A DNA stretch of 64,000 bases from Multifurca ochricompacta. Its lineage: Eukaryota > Basidiomycota > Agaricomycetes > Russulales > Russulaceae. This document shows, one piece after another, positions 1-11,688 of this stretch. Position 1 is the stretch's first letter; every line of letters starts with the position of its first letter. The notes beneath the pieces were generated by a model. That model saw nothing but the letters and a program-made list of their open reading frames with translations. It did not search any database and had not been told where the DNA came from. The DNA is taken from contig WTXG01000026.1 in NCBI GenBank assembly GCA_022496185.1, forward strand, positions 186,001 to 250,000. The letters are read 5' to 3'. The position numbers and the translations under genes were made by a program.

Positions 1-95
1 AAAGCGGAGGGAGTTCGTCGTAGCAAGAAAGCAAAAATGGTGGTACATTTGGATTTGAAATGGTGATCAACCCCACACCCCACCCCAGGGATTCA

Positions 96-1457
96 CTACT
101 TGCTCTGTGTCGGGTTCAAAACGGCATCAACAGACTCGCTCAGAGATGCCCTGATGTCCACCGGTTTGGGGTTCCAACCAATGCTCTTACCCCGCGTGGG
201 TTCGAGCCGCTGCGTCTGACCCCATAAGCGCAATAGCCTTCCAGAGCAGTCAAAGTACATGGATGAATCAGCGTCACAAACTAAGGGGGAGAGAGAGGAG
301 GTTAACTCACGGGTCGGATACATCCTGATAGCGGATAGACGCCGCCGTGCCATCCTCCAATACTTTGCGCGAGGCGAGTTCTTCACCGACCGCGGTCATG
401 ATCTCTTTGAATGATACAGGGTTGATGGCACCAATGTAGTAACGTTCGTACGGACTTGAATCTTTATCCGCGCCGCTCACCACGCGATCAAAGACGAGTA
501 GGAAGAGATCGATGAGGTCATTCACGTCCGCCTATGAAAGGGGGGGGAGGGAAGTGGCGCGCGGCGCAAAATGGTCAGATCAGAAAGAAAGAAAGAAAGA
601 ATGCAATGCAAATGAGTTTGGGAGATTTTTGGAGAACGGGGATTAACCGGGGAGGGAGAGAGGGGGGGGAGAGGGAGAGGGGGGAATTACGTACCAGATA
701 GAGCGTATTGGTCCCTTCACCAAAATAGCAAGATCGCTTTCGTTCCGTCGCGAGTTGGATTAGGAACTTGAAAAACATGGATCCCGCTTGGGCGGGCCCA
801 CGGGGAACGCCAACTACGCCGCCGGGACAGATGATGTGAGATTCAACGTAACCGGTCTCACTGGCTTGCATGATCCTTTGTGACAAAAAAAAACAACGTT
901 TTAGCCGGGAAAGAAAGAAAATAATAATAATAATAATATCGGGTTCAATACGTACGGGACATCGACATCACCATGAAGCAGGTTAGGAGTGAGAGCGCGA
1001 ATGTCCGCTGGATTTCCATCCTATATATATATATATATTATTTTGTGTGCGGAGTGGTGGGGGGCGAAGAGGAAAAACGTACGTTCCAGATCCTACCCTG
1101 AGGGTCATATGCCCCTTCGCTTTCTGGGTCCAAAAAGATAGCAGCGCCGCTCGTATGCACGAACGCCCCTCGAGGTTTCCCATCCACTTCAACGCGTTTT
1201 CTCTGACCGGTCAAGATGGCCGTGGCCAACTGGAGGTTATCCGAATTGGCCGTGTTGATAACTACATCTGCCTCACGCGCTTGTTGTTCTATGAACTCGA
1301 ATTCTGATCAAATGATCCCTCTATCGCCCGCACGTTTGGACCAAACGAAGTCACCAGAGCGATTGACTCGGGTCGACGGACGAGCGCGATGAAGGTTGTC
1401 GTCGGATGGGCTTTTGAGAGTTCTGCGAGGACGGGGCCTATATAGGACGTTCGTCAT
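96..1457 (-). pseudogene. NAD(P)-binding NmrA/SDR-like protein, copy 1, decayed
   Basis: This is the most downstream member of a three-copy tandem array. Reading the minus strand and comparing it with copy 2 (2249-3670), exons lie at about 1457-1086, 1020-956, 875-695, 531-311 and 280-96, with GT-AG introns. Conserved blocks shared with copy 2 include QAREAD, HTSGAA, DIRALTPNLLHG, ASETGYVESHIICPG and a C-terminal KSIGWNPKPVD. The family (established knowledge) is NAD(P)-dependent oxidoreductase or regulator with a Rossmann fold. Two defects are visible: the glycine-rich nucleotide-binding motif present in copy 2 is missing between MTNVLY and the VLAELSKAHP segment, and there is a frameshift near 1300 where the reading passes from the EGSF block to the SEFEFIEQQAREAD block. 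I therefore call it a pseudogene; assembly indels are the alternative. The substrate is unknown. Confidence 0.6.
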
Positions 1458-2248
1458 TGATGATAGTGGTAAGGGTAGTGGATGTGCGATCGAGAGACAT
1501 AGGTTGAAATCAAAATCGCGAGGAGGGTTGATCGCTGCTAAAAAATCTCTCACCGCCGATATAACCCGTCGCACCGAGAAAGAAAACGGTGGTGGCCATT
1601 ATTTTGAATTTTTTGTGGTACAGTTAGTTCACAAAAAAAAACTGTGTTTTGAGAGGAGGAGTATAAAGTATATGAGATATGAACAGTCCCGGTCACCCCT
1701 ATCCATCCATGATATATGTATGTATACGTTGCTGCGCGGCGGGTGATCTTCAGCTCTACGCATCCGATGTATAATATGAAAGGCTGAGTCATGTACCACC
1801 TCGGTGATCTCGTCTGCCTGCCCATTTATTAGGAAGATGAATGGACGGAGCGCGGAGGAAGAAATAAAGGCCGCCATCGCGTCACCGGAGCGAACACATG
1901 TACGACGACACGCGGTTCTTTCCTGCGTGCGTGGGTAAAGCAGTGTATTCTTCTTGCTGGTGGGCGATAAGTCTCACGATGAAAGCCGCGTGGAGTAATA
2001 AAGTCCCGGGTCATCCCGAGTCAATCATCCTCAATGTAGCGGCGTCGCGACCATCGCAGGCATATCTGGACGGGTCAGGGGGGAAGTGCAAGCGGCAGAT
2101 GTCGGAGGGAAGGAACGAACGATGATACGATAAATTCCTTGAAGAACCCACGTTATATGTGATCAAGAAGGTTTCTATTTACGACTTCCACAAAGATATT
2201 GTTTTGAAAGCGATCAGCTAGGGGGGGGGAGAATAACTAAATAAAATG
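1458..2248. other. Intergenic between NmrA-like copies 1 and 2
   Basis: This stretch of about 790 bases lies upstream of copy 1 and downstream of copy 2. Only short overlapping frames without recognisable domains or splice structure were found. It would hold the promoter of copy 1 and the 3' end of copy 2. I see nothing else in it. Confidence 0.5.
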
Positions 2249-3670
2249 CTACTGCAGCTTCGCCAAGGCAGACGTGATCCCCTCTTCCGCCCAATCTTCT
2301 AGCACCACCGGGCGCGGTTCCCATCCCAGTGCCTTGGCACGTTCTCCGCGAGCGTTCTGACTCGCACCAAGGAATAGCGATGCCCTGGGGGGGGGGTGTA
2401 ATTTAAAAGGTGATGCGTCATTAGTACAAGGAGCGAACACCGGTGACAAATGGCTTATTCAGATACCCACGGTGGCGGAATGACGGAGATGGAAACACTC
2501 TGTGCCGCGCCATCTTCTAGCTTTCCTTGACTCGCGAGATTTTACCGAACACGGTCATGATGTGCTTCCATGAATGAGGTGTACTGACACCGATGTAGTA
2601 CCTCGAGTATGGGCTCGCCTTGGCATCCGCATGGCTCATATGCGCTCAAATACGCGTCTGTAGAGGTCTACGACGTCGTCCAGTTGCACCTAAAAAGTTG
2701 GAAATAACGTTAGAGCGACGAGTAGCAAAATCTGGTTTATAGAGATGCAAACCACAAAAAGGAGCGCACGCACCGTGTAAAAGACGTTCGAGCCTTCGCC
2801 GATATAGAGGGCCTTCTTGAATGCGAGCACGAGCTGCGTCATGAACTTGATGAAATACGAACCGGCGGGGACGGGCCCTGTGGGTGGGCCGACGATCGCT
2901 GCGGGGCAAATGATGTAGGATTCGGTGTAGCCAGCTTCGGACGCCTGCAATATCCTGGAAACGACGACGTTGTTTGCCTTACGTGCTGAAGAACGGGGCA
3001 TTGCGAACACGGGGAGGGGTGGAGAATGAACTTACGGTGCGTCGACTTGGCCATGCAACATCTGAGGAGTGATCGCACGAATGTCTGCTTCATCACCGTC
3101 CTGAAAGAGAGGCAAAAAAAAAAATTCAGTTCGGGCGCGCTCAAACCAAGACCAAGTTGACTAGGCGTAGGAAAGGGAAAGGAGGGGGAGGGGGGAGGAG
3201 GAGGAAAACGGTTTGCTCACGTTCCAGGCTTTGTTGTTGGGGTCATGCTTTCCCTCATTTCCGCCATCCATGAATACTGCAACCCCACTCGTGTGAAGCA
3301 AGACAGCCGGGGGCTTGTTATCCTCTACGACGCGCGCCTTCTGCCCAGCCAAGATGGCCGTATTGAGGCCAACATCGTCACTGTCTCCCGCATTGACGGT
3401 GATGTCGGCTTCGCGGGCACGGGAAGTGATGAGATCGACATCACTGAAAGCACCCTGGACAACTTGGACGCCCAAACCGCGGATCGCCTCAAAGTGGTCG
3501 GGGTTGCGCACAATCGCAGTGATCTCAAGGTTTGGGAAGGCCTTAATCAGGTCAACAAGCACAGCACCTTAATTAGAATTATAGTCAGTTCATTTACCAA
3601 TGGAGTCCCGACGCCCAGGACACATACCTCCGATGTAGCCCGTAGCGCCAATGTAGAATACGGTGGGCAT
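2249..3670 (-). CDS. NAD(P)-binding NmrA/SDR-like protein, copy 2
   Basis: The ATG at 3670 opens MPTVFYIGATGYIGG, which carries the GxxGxxG Rossmann motif. Exons read 3670-3628, 3567-3221, 3100-3036, 2954-2773, then from 2689, and a last exon ending at the TAG at 2249 (SALAKLQ). Exon 2 contains the AIVRNPDHFEAIRGLGV and LAGQKARVV segments and exon 4 the ESYIICPAAIVGPPTGP segment typical of extended NAD(P)-binding proteins related to NmrA and epimerases. The likely role is a cytosolic NAD(P)-dependent reductase or isomerase; the substrate cannot be told. Exon 5 shows two frame changes relative to copy 1 (near 2643, between FERI and SHADAK, and near 2545, before LASQGKLEDG). These either inactivate the C-terminus or are assembly indels. 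Neighbours on the same strand are two paralogues, indicating local tandem duplication. Confidence 0.6.
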
Positions 3671-4126
3671 TCTCTAAGTTGACCTATGAGTGAGAGAGTA
3701 AGTCCAAGGGCTCTATGTGGGAAAGGGTTGTGGGTTGACTCGATTTAAAGACGGACAAGGTTATGACCCTGTGCCCACATTTTATTGTCTTGAAGTTCCA
3801 CATCGGGTCTGGGTGAGACCAGAGACAACCTGAGCTAGACCGCGACCACCCTTAATCATATTATCTGAACCGTCTCGTTCCCGTTATCAGTGTGTTGTCG
3901 TTGTCGTCCACTTGGAGCTTTGTTATGATGGTCATGGTCATGGTCATATATCTATGTTATTGTTATTGTTATTATAATCTAGATGCACGGCGGCCCGCAT
4001 GCACCGCCCCCTGAGTTGTGCAAGCAGCTAGCTCTCCATCCTTACTGTGTTTATTTAGACCACCATCATCAAAACGACAAAGAAAAGACTTCCTCGATGG
4101 CAAACTGCCGCGACATACCATTAAAC
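3671..4126. other. Upstream region of copy 2 with short tandem repeats
   Basis: This stretch is upstream of the copy 2 start and downstream of the third, broken copy. It contains a GGTCAT tandem run near 3930-3950 and a GTTATT run near 3955-3975. No coding segment or clear TATA box was recognised. It presumably holds the copy 2 promoter (inference). Confidence 0.4.
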
Positions 4127-5090
4127 CTAAGCCAGCTTTGCCAACGCGGACGCGACTCCCTCATTTCCGCCCCAGTCCTCCGTACGGGGGTTCCCCATCC
4201 CAAAGAAGTCTTGGCACGTTCCTCCCTGGAGTTGTTGACTTGGAACCCGAAGGTACCCATGATACTCTACCAAAAGAGAGAGAGAGAAAGGGAAGAATGA
4301 AGATAGTGTTAATGGTGTGGTGATAGAGGAACATGCCACGGGCATAACACGGAGACGCTCCCCCGTCGCCTCGTCTTCCAGTTTACCTCAACCACCTCAG
4401 GGCGGCGCTCAAGACACGGACACGATGCACTTCCACGGAAACTGGATTGCTGATGATGGGCTATATAGTACCTCGAATATGAGTATGAGCTCCTCTTGGC
4501 AACATCGCAACTCAATTCTGTAAAAAACTCGACGACGTCGTCCAGGCGCACACAAAAGAAAGAACAACTGGCCAATAATAGTACGGTTACGACCATATAC
4601 ATGACATACGATGAGAGGCAACGCACAAGGCAGAAGACGCTAAAACCTTCCCCGACGTAGACGGGTTTCTTGAACGTGAGCATGTGTCCCGTGAGTTTAC
4701 TTTTCTCTCTGCCTCTCTCTTTCGTTTTTTTTTGATGGTGGTTTCGGTAGGATGGCAGCGAGGGGTGTATAGTCGTTCCACCACATCAGCTCAAAGATGA
4801 TCCATAGTCCGGTCGAACGAACATTTCCTCGTGATTCAATATCATCGTTCCCTTTCCCTCTCCCCCCCTCTTTCCTCCCACCCCCCACCAGGTTTTTTTT
4901 GCGCGGATCTGAAGGAAGGATACACAGAATCGTATATCATGTGTCCTGCAGGAATAGTAGGCCAAGAAGAATCATAGTGAGGTGGTGTTTGAGATGGCGT
5001 ACAATTCCCAAAAAAAAAACTTCTCGTTCGGGTCATGCTTCCTCCCCCCATCCGCCGTGCCATCCTGGGATGTAGTAACCCCCTTTCGTA
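4127..5090 (-). pseudogene. NAD(P)-binding NmrA/SDR-like protein, copy 3, rearranged remnant
   Basis: Pieces of the same gene family are recognisable but scrambled. On the minus strand the C-terminal block ending VASALAKLA stops at 4127, and a block reading LTFKKPVYVGEGFSVF lies near 4625-4683, matching LAFKKALYIGEGSNVF of copy 2. The segment 5026-5090 matches copy 2 around 3236-3290 (the DGGNEGKHDPN region), also on the minus strand. In between, at about 4918-4970, the GYTESYIMCPAGIVG block reads on the plus strand, so an internal piece is inverted. Several frame breaks and simple-sequence interruptions (4855-4895) accompany this. There is no intact open frame. It is a dead third copy of the array. 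Confidence 0.7.
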
Positions 5091-6423
5091 CACCACTGAG
5101 GTAAAGGAGGGCTTCAGCCAGTTAATGGCCACACTAAATGAACAGGTCACAGTCGATCATCAATGAAATGCACTTTTCATTCAGTAGGCGAGACTTTCTC
5201 TCAGATGTGGTGAACACACATAGGGGCACTGTAACCAACTTGTCGTGCTAATTACGCCAAGTAGGTGGATTACGTGGGTGAGACTGTCCTTGGATGGTGT
5301 CATCAACACAACACAACACAATACCGCATCATTTTCGGGCGCGTCACATCGCCAGACTGCGTGAATATGTCTAGATGATTAGGAATTATATTCTACTTGC
5401 ATTGGATGGCTAATCCTGCTCAACTGCCATTTTTGGTCCCCGCACTCCAAAAGCTGAAGGGTCACGCGTGGCCAGGGCTGGGGTTTAGATCTGTTTTGTA
5501 GAATCGTCAAATGAACGCGGGATTCCAGATCGATATAATCGCGTACAACTAGTTCGTCTGGGCCTGGGGACACTTCTTTTGGGGTGATCGCACTTACTAG
5601 TAGAACACTCGGGGCCAAACTGGAATGTGTCTGTCACCCGCACTATCAGTCCTTAAGCCTTCAGCGTTTTTTATGAGGCTGTCCGCGAGCGAGTAATCTC
5701 GTCCGTCGTCACTATGAGAAAGCAAAGGCGCAGTTCCATTCCCTCACCTTCTCCCTATCACATTTACCAAAATGTCTGCTGTATTCTAGCTAGGGCTTCA
5801 GCTTCTATTTCAAAGGCAATCAGTCACCAAAAGGTCCTCACCTGCCGATATTCTGCTCCACCACCCAACTTCACCAACACCAAATGGGCCACGACACTGC
5901 CTCGTATTTCGACAACCATCTGTGCTACCTTCAAGCCTATCACAAACAGTCACTCAACGCGGTCTTTTCCACCTCACGGCGTCTTTATAAATCACTATCA
6001 GTTTCCCGTCGTACTTGGATCATATACTTTTCATGCGATTAATAGAACAGACTCAAAACCATCTTCATTTTGTTTTCAACTTCATCTCATCCCATCATAA
6101 CTCCTGTCTGGATTGCAGTCCGCAATGAGTTTGATGTAGAGTGTGTTCCAAGAGAGAAAGGATGTTGCGGTGGGAAGGCCACTAATTGCGTCCGGTTTTT
6201 GGATTCGAGAATTGGGGGTTCCGAAGGAAATGGGTCGAGCTCAGACAGATAGTATGTATGCAAGGACAGACCAGATAAAGTACAATCAAAGAAATTAAAG
6301 CAGCTACCAAAGTATAGGAGAGCAAATGCGAGAGAGCACGGTTCATGTGATCTTTATCTCAGGAACAACAAGAATTTAAAGTCAATCCAGGGCAAGAAAT
6401 CCGCTCGCGCATAGTGAATCAAG

Positions 6424-6847
6424 TGTGCGGAGCCTATCCGCGGTGAGTGCGAGGCAAAGTGTTCCCGAGAGGAGAGAAATGCCGTTTGATTTCTGTTTCT
6501 GGTGGCTCACTGGCTGCTCTACTACAAGTATTGTAGATACCTTTGTATACTTGTTGAGAGTCCAGTTATGAAGCAGAAGATCGGTATAGTAAAAGAAGGC
6601 CGTAGGCGATGAAGGATAGACGCAAGCAAGGTAAAAAAATCAGGTACTGAAGACGGTGAAGTTGACGGTGAAGTGCAGGCGACGGTTAAAATGATGAAAC
6701 TGATTGTAAGGAATGGACGGGCAGGCGGCCCAGAATGCGTATGTACTGATAATGTTTGAAACTAAATCAATTCAGGGATAGTAACGACAAAGGAGAGGAG
6801 ACACGATAGCTGGAGGTTTCATGCCCAACGCCCGAGCCATCCTTACA
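6424..6847. mobile_element. Possible solo LTR (424 bp) in unit A
   Basis: Unit A carries a 424-base segment that is absent from unit B at the matching place (27240). It begins TGTGCGG and ends CTTACA, has the TG...CA termini of LTRs, and is flanked by CAAG on both sides (6420-6423 and 6848-6851), while unit B has a single CAAG. That fits an insertion with a 4-base target duplication. A microhomology deletion in unit B between two CAAG tracts would leave the same pattern, so the call is tentative. Confidence 0.4.
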
Positions 6848-7166
6848 CAAGCAAGAAACATCACATTCAGAAGTAGAAACGCTCCAGGAGAACAAACAGA
6901 CTTACGGTCTGTGGTCTCGAAACTCTTTATATAAGTGGATCTACATGGATTCTATACGCTTCATCATCAATTACTCATCATTTTGCGTTTTCTGTCTTGG
7001 TGCGGAGGAATCATAGAGTAGAAACGGAAGACGGTACCGAAGAGTGAGGAACAAAACCAGGTGAGAAAGATCAGTAATCCTAAACACAGTCAGTTATCAC
7101 ATCACGTCCAATTGTAGCACCCAAATTCGGTTAGTAGTTGTCGCGAAAGTAGAACGACGCTGACTT

Positions 7167-8557
7167 CTAGAAATTCCAAAATTGAGGCAACTTCTTGTCA
7201 TATTCCACGGTAATGTGGTGACCAAACTCGGAGGGCTCGCGCGCGGTAACGAATCGGTTCACGCATGTCGACTCCCGAGAGCTCCCAAACTGAAGCCACC
7301 GTAGTTTGAGCAACACCGCCATGGCCGGGTCCCTACTGAGGTCTTCGAGCGCAGGTGCGACATGCGGCGCCAGTGTCTTCGATACATATAGTGTCTCCAC
7401 AGCGGTGAAAGGTCGGAAAAACCCATGCCATTCCACCGGGTCCGTGCCATACTGAAACCATCGTTCAATTGAACTCGCACAGATCGACAACGATTTCAAA
7501 TTGAAGAGGATAAGGGATAATTGGTTGCATATCTGGGCCATAGATGAGAGTGGCTCATCTGTCGGGTCGCACACGATACTGCAAGAAAGCCAAACGCGAT
7601 GGTTAGAACCCATCATTTCATTATTCGTTGGTCTAAAAAAGATGCAAGGATTACGGCCAAAGTCCAAAAGCGCTCGAATCAGCGATCCGAAATTCTCTGT
7701 GCGACTGATGAACTGGGAAAGTTGTCGAATGTCAATGATAGGCTGATCATAGAATCTTAGACTGAGTGAGACGAGCAGTGGAGCGTCGATTCGAAAAACC
7801 AACTCTTCCAAATACTCGCTGTCCCCTTGGAATGAAATTCTTGTGAGAGTGGGGAGGACGGCGCGTGGCAGTGGAGATGGACGTTGTCTGCTTTGATCAG
7901 GAAAAGCAATCAAGGATTTGAACATGATTGAGAGCGATTTGAGTTTAGGCAACATAGACAAGCAATTGGCCATCACCTCAGGCGAAATACGACCAGTGAT
8001 CGGTATGTCAGTAAGGTGAAGCTCTACAAGGTCACTTGTAGATGAGAGAAGCTTGGGTAATGAAGGAAATCGAATGCTTTTAAAACGGAGTTCAAGTAGA
8101 CGAGGGGAATATCCACCAAGAAACGCATCAGGAAGGGCTCCGATGATCGTATCTTCTGATGAAAGTTGAAAATATGTCAGCGCTGGAAATGGTTGTTGAA
8201 GCATTTTGACTGTTGCGTCTGATGGTGGCCATGTCGCATGCAAGGAAATCTTGGATATGCGATCAGGGTGTTCGAGCGCGGCAACAAGGTTATCTTGATC
8301 TCCTTCGAAACATATTAAAAAGTTATTGATGACGAGGGGAAATGGTGGCAACAATCAAGAGTCCTCCTCACTGGCGTTCTTGATTTGCATAGGAGTTGTA
8401 GTTCAAGACGACGCGGTGATGCGAATATGAGCTGTCGCCATCTGCGACACACGTGTACCATCCTATGCCAATCCCAATAGGGGTGCCAAGGTATTATAAA
8501 ATCTAGCCGGCAGCAATCGAAAATTTCCAAAAGGCTGTCGTCAGAGAGCGTATCCAT
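7167..8557 (-). pseudogene. F-box domain protein, unit A copy, single-base frameshift
   Basis: The ATG at 8557 opens MDTLSDDSLLEIFDCCRLDF, an F-box-like start in which the LPDE(L/I)L(L/V)EIF pattern is replaced by LSDDSLLEIF, followed by VCRRWRQLIFASPRRLELQL. The rest, from about 8350 to the stop at 7167, is a leucine-rich fungal F-box C-terminus (for example LSMLPKLKSLSIMFKSL and ELHLTDIPITGR). The family role is substrate recognition by SCF ubiquitin ligases; the target is unknown. One base is missing near 8348 relative to the unit B copy (GGCAACA here, GGCCAACA at 36220), which shifts the frame from LDCC to the PPFPLVINNF segment. Total length would be about 460 residues, normal for this group. 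The copy is broken unless the missing base is an assembly error. Confidence 0.75.
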
Positions 8558-8860
8558 TTTTATCCAGCCTAAATGATGATAGTCAGTGAGTGTGTATGTA
8601 TGAAGCATACACGACGGCGTTTCCCTACAATCTCCTTTGATGACGAAGTAGAATGTGTTGTCGTCCTTAAATTTTAGAAGGGCTTCTTATGTTATGTTGG
8701 ATTGTGACTGCGGCACAAGCAGCTTTTATGTTTGTTGAGGTTGAGACGGGCCGGTATCAACCGGGTTAATTGGATATGATAAGATAATAAATGTGTCAGT
8801 AAATTATTCAGGAAGACACAATACTTTCCTTAATATATTGTCACAAGTAAATAATTATAG

Positions 8861-9105
8861 TTTTCTCTCTTTTATTGCGCTCTTTTTAGTAGTAAAAAAA
8901 CGACACAGTTTTATATGCTTTAGTTTTGACCAGGTAAACTGAAATTCACGTTCAGATTAGCTAGTGCACACTTAAATAGCTTATCTGCTATAATAATTAT
9001 GTTTTGACCAGCAGTCCACCTTGAAGACCTTATGGCCAGAATCGATTCAATTTGAAACTTCACAACTTCTGTCTCGGTCGCCCCCTCGATTGGGTTGATA
9101 TTCTT
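8861..9105. other. Junction between units A and B
   Basis: This AT-rich stretch between the two duplicated units has no open frame of note. A flank motif, CTTGTCACAAGTAAATAG or close variants, occurs just upstream at 8836-8853 and again near 10558, 12776 and 36665, marking the repeated upstream region of the F-box family. Confidence 0.4.
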
Positions 9106-9860
9106 AGATACCCCCTTTAGTACACGGCTGAGGTAAAGGAGGGCTTCAGCCAGTTAATTGCGAGTAGGAAATCCTTGTAGGAAAATTTCCCGGCTCCTCT
9201 TAATGTAATGTCCAGACCGGAGAGGTGAACGGTCATTCTGAATGAACAGGTGAACAGGTCGGCACCTCACAGCTGCATTCATCGATCATCAATGAAATGC
9301 ACTTTTCATTCAGAGGGTTCACTACCATAAGCAAGCTTTTCACGTATGAAGTGCAGAACGTATATAGACTGCACACATGAGAGCCCACTGGATAAAAAAA
9401 AAAAAAGTCGGATCAGGTAGTGTCGGATCAAGTTCGCACAAGAACCTTCAGCTGCCTACGCAGGAAAGCTACTGGCTGCAGGTGCCTTCGGTTTTCTCTC
9501 AGATGTTGTGCACACTTAGGGGCACTGCATCAGGAAAATGACATTTGCTAGAACGACTAGAATGGCTGGAATGGCTGGAATGGCTAGGGCGCCAGATTGT
9601 ATTTACTATATGTGGGAATAGCAGCACTTTTTTTATTTATTTGAATCAATTCTATTATGCACTTGCGGGACGGTGCCCAATTGCATGGCCACATCAGGGT
9701 ACAATGTAGCTACTAATTACTACGAACAATGAGGGAGTCAACACAAAGTCATGGTGGAAAACCCATAAGGAAAAAACCAAAGTAGTTTTCTAAAGTAGAG
9801 AGGCCACAGGGAAAAACAGAGGCCGTTCACCAAAGCCAGAGAGAAAAAGGAACTTACTGG

Positions 9861-10225
9861 TCACCAAATTCCCCCCAAATCAGGCTGGCTCACGAGGGTG
9901 AAGGGAGGTAACAGGCTTGGGGAAGGCCCACATGTCCTGGAAGAACTCCAGCAGGAAGTCACCCAAGCTTGAGTGTACAAGGGGCATTCAAGGAGGACAT
10001 GCACAAATGTCGCCAAGGAAGTGTCGTCGCAGGGGCAGGTGCGAGAGGAGACTGGGAGGGAGGGGTGAAAGCACTCCTGGTATTCAGCAACAAAGGCATG
10101 GCCTGTGGCGAGGCACATGGCAGTGGAGCAGGTGTGACGTGTGAAAGGGACCTCACACTTCTTAGTAGGTGCCGTCCAAAGGGGATGATTAGACCCATCT
10201 GGGAATAGCAGTGTGCATGCAACAT
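9861..10225 (-). pseudogene. Non-LTR retrotransposon (LINE) ORF2 C-terminal remnant
   Basis: The minus-strand frame contains CLATGHAFVAEYQECFHP followed by SRTCPCDD, HVLLECPLY and further residues. This cysteine/histidine arrangement (TGHA...CPC...H...ECP.Y) resembles the end of the reverse transcriptase/RNase H polyprotein of Tad-like LINEs in basidiomycetes. The rest of the element, including RT and endonuclease domains, is absent. The family assignment rests on the motif only. Confidence 0.5.
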
Positions 10226-10699
10226 GAATCAATACTGGAGATGCCGGGCCGGACTAACTATCATACTTCCAATACGCATATTCTAATAAGACAGACTACC
10301 ACATAGTTTAGAACCTATCATGAGTCTGTGAAATTTAATGGTGATGGATCACTACCATAAAATTGCATGAGATATGCTGCTCATAAGAATGCACCCAGAT
10401 GCGCAACAGTCTGAATGGCCACAAATTTATTGAGAAAGGCCAGTAGCTACCGCATTGGTGGGACTGGACAGCCAGGCTCGATTAGATCATTCAAAGTGAG
10501 TCAGATAACCGATTCAGAGACAATTACACACTGCATGCACAATATGTTCCTTCAAATCTTGTCACAAGTAAATAGTATTATTTTTTCTCTCTTTATTTCA
10601 CACTCTTTTTTTGGTTTTAAAGGACTATTTTCTGTAAGCGTTCACTTCAGTTTTGACAACATTAACATTACTTTATCTTATCTGCTGCGTAAATAAAAG

Positions 10700-10729
10700 A
10701 TAATAATAATAATAATAATAATAATAATT
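10700..10729. repeat. AAT trinucleotide microsatellite
   Basis: About ten units of AAT/ATA lie inside the TIR element, next to a copy of the F-box upstream flank (10490-10580). Confidence 0.9.
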
Positions 10730-11078
10730 ATATAGTTCCCCTTATCTGCACTCAACGCGCTCTTTGGTTTGCCATTGAGTGTGAGTGTGGGAACTACATT
10801 TTCCACACCGCACGCACAATTCTCACTCCACACTCCAATCAAAAAGCTGTCTTCCCCGCATTGTCTTCACATTTATCTTTCTCCTTTCCCTCTCACAATC
10901 TCCCTCTCCCTCTTCCTCCATCTCTCTCTTTTGTGGCCAAGTTACTCATGCTCACCATGTCACTTCCTTCCATGACAGGATCTTTTCTCTTTATTGAGGG
11001 CCAGATGCAGAAAGGTAAATATAAGCTCTTTTTTCCTTCTATTGCTGACAACTTTTTAACTTTGAACTTAGTCGAGTT

Positions 11079-11683
11079 TGTTACGAACTACCCAGCGTAC
11101 CAAACAGATGGCAAGACGTGGGGGACACACAAGCAGTGGCAGTAGCCGCGCGGGGTCCGCAAGGACATCGCCGGCTTAGTCATGATGTCCCACGCCGAAG
11201 TCCAGAAGACAGATACGGCATGAGGTACAGAAGCAGATCACGTGACAGTAAGGTTTGATGCCTCGTGTACAGAAGGACCCTGAACCTTAGTTGACGTGGG
11301 AAGACGGTGGCACTGGTTCTGATGGAAGGTTCCATAGTCACACGTCCAGAACCACAAGCGTCTAGATAAGCATGATAAGAACGGATGACTAAGCTAGTAC
11401 CAGCATGTATATATACCCTAGCTAGTCTCGCTCAGATGGTTCCCCATCTTGAGCTCCTGTGACAATCAGTAGCCTTGTGGACCTTTAACTTCCTTCCTTG
11501 CGTCTCACCACCCGGACTCCTCTCTTTGGTGCTTTGTCCTTCTGGGGCCTTGCACACTGATTGGCTTGTGACTGAGCATAGCGTTGGACTTATTGTCTTC
11601 CGCATCGACCCAAGATCGTCCCGACCTTGTCTCTGTGACCTAGCCGCCCGCACTCGACCGCGTACGCCCCTCTGAGCGTAACA
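11079..11683 (+). mobile_element. Solo LTR, Ty3-like, 605 bp
   Basis: The segment begins TGTTACGAACTACC and ends GAGCGTAACA. Its termini match the TGTTAC...GTAACA ends of the complete chromovirus LTR at 14891-15475, although the interior differs. It is flanked by a perfect 5-base target duplication, GAGTT (11074-11078 and 11684-11688). A TATA-like TGTATATATACC lies near 11406. No internal retroelement sequence is adjacent, so it is a solo LTR left by LTR-LTR recombination. Orientation is inferred from the TATA-like element. Confidence 0.8.
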
Positions 11684-11688
11684 GAGTT

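Larger units (their letters stand above)
5086..8860. repeat. Duplicated unit A (F-box gene plus flanks), little-disrupted copy
   Basis: The sequence from about 5086 (GAGGTAAAGGAGGGCTTCAG) through the F-box gene and its upstream flank recurs, in the same order and orientation, in unit B from about 9106 to 36690. Matching anchors are 5221-5330 with 12431-12530, 5500-5705 with 12940-13192 plus 25525-25545, 5710-6360 with 25545-26200, 6850-7370 with 27240-27770, 7380-8150 with 34280-35040, and 8140-8860 with 36024-36690. In unit A these blocks are contiguous apart from the 424-base insert at 6424. Unit A therefore records the pre-insertion state of unit B. The part from 5150 to 7166 has no gene I can support. 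Confidence 0.85.

Noticed and set aside
1308..1574. 88-codon frame overlapping the start of NmrA-like copy 1
   Set aside because: It reads the copy 1 N-terminus in the wrong frame; comparison with copy 2 gives a better reading in a different frame.
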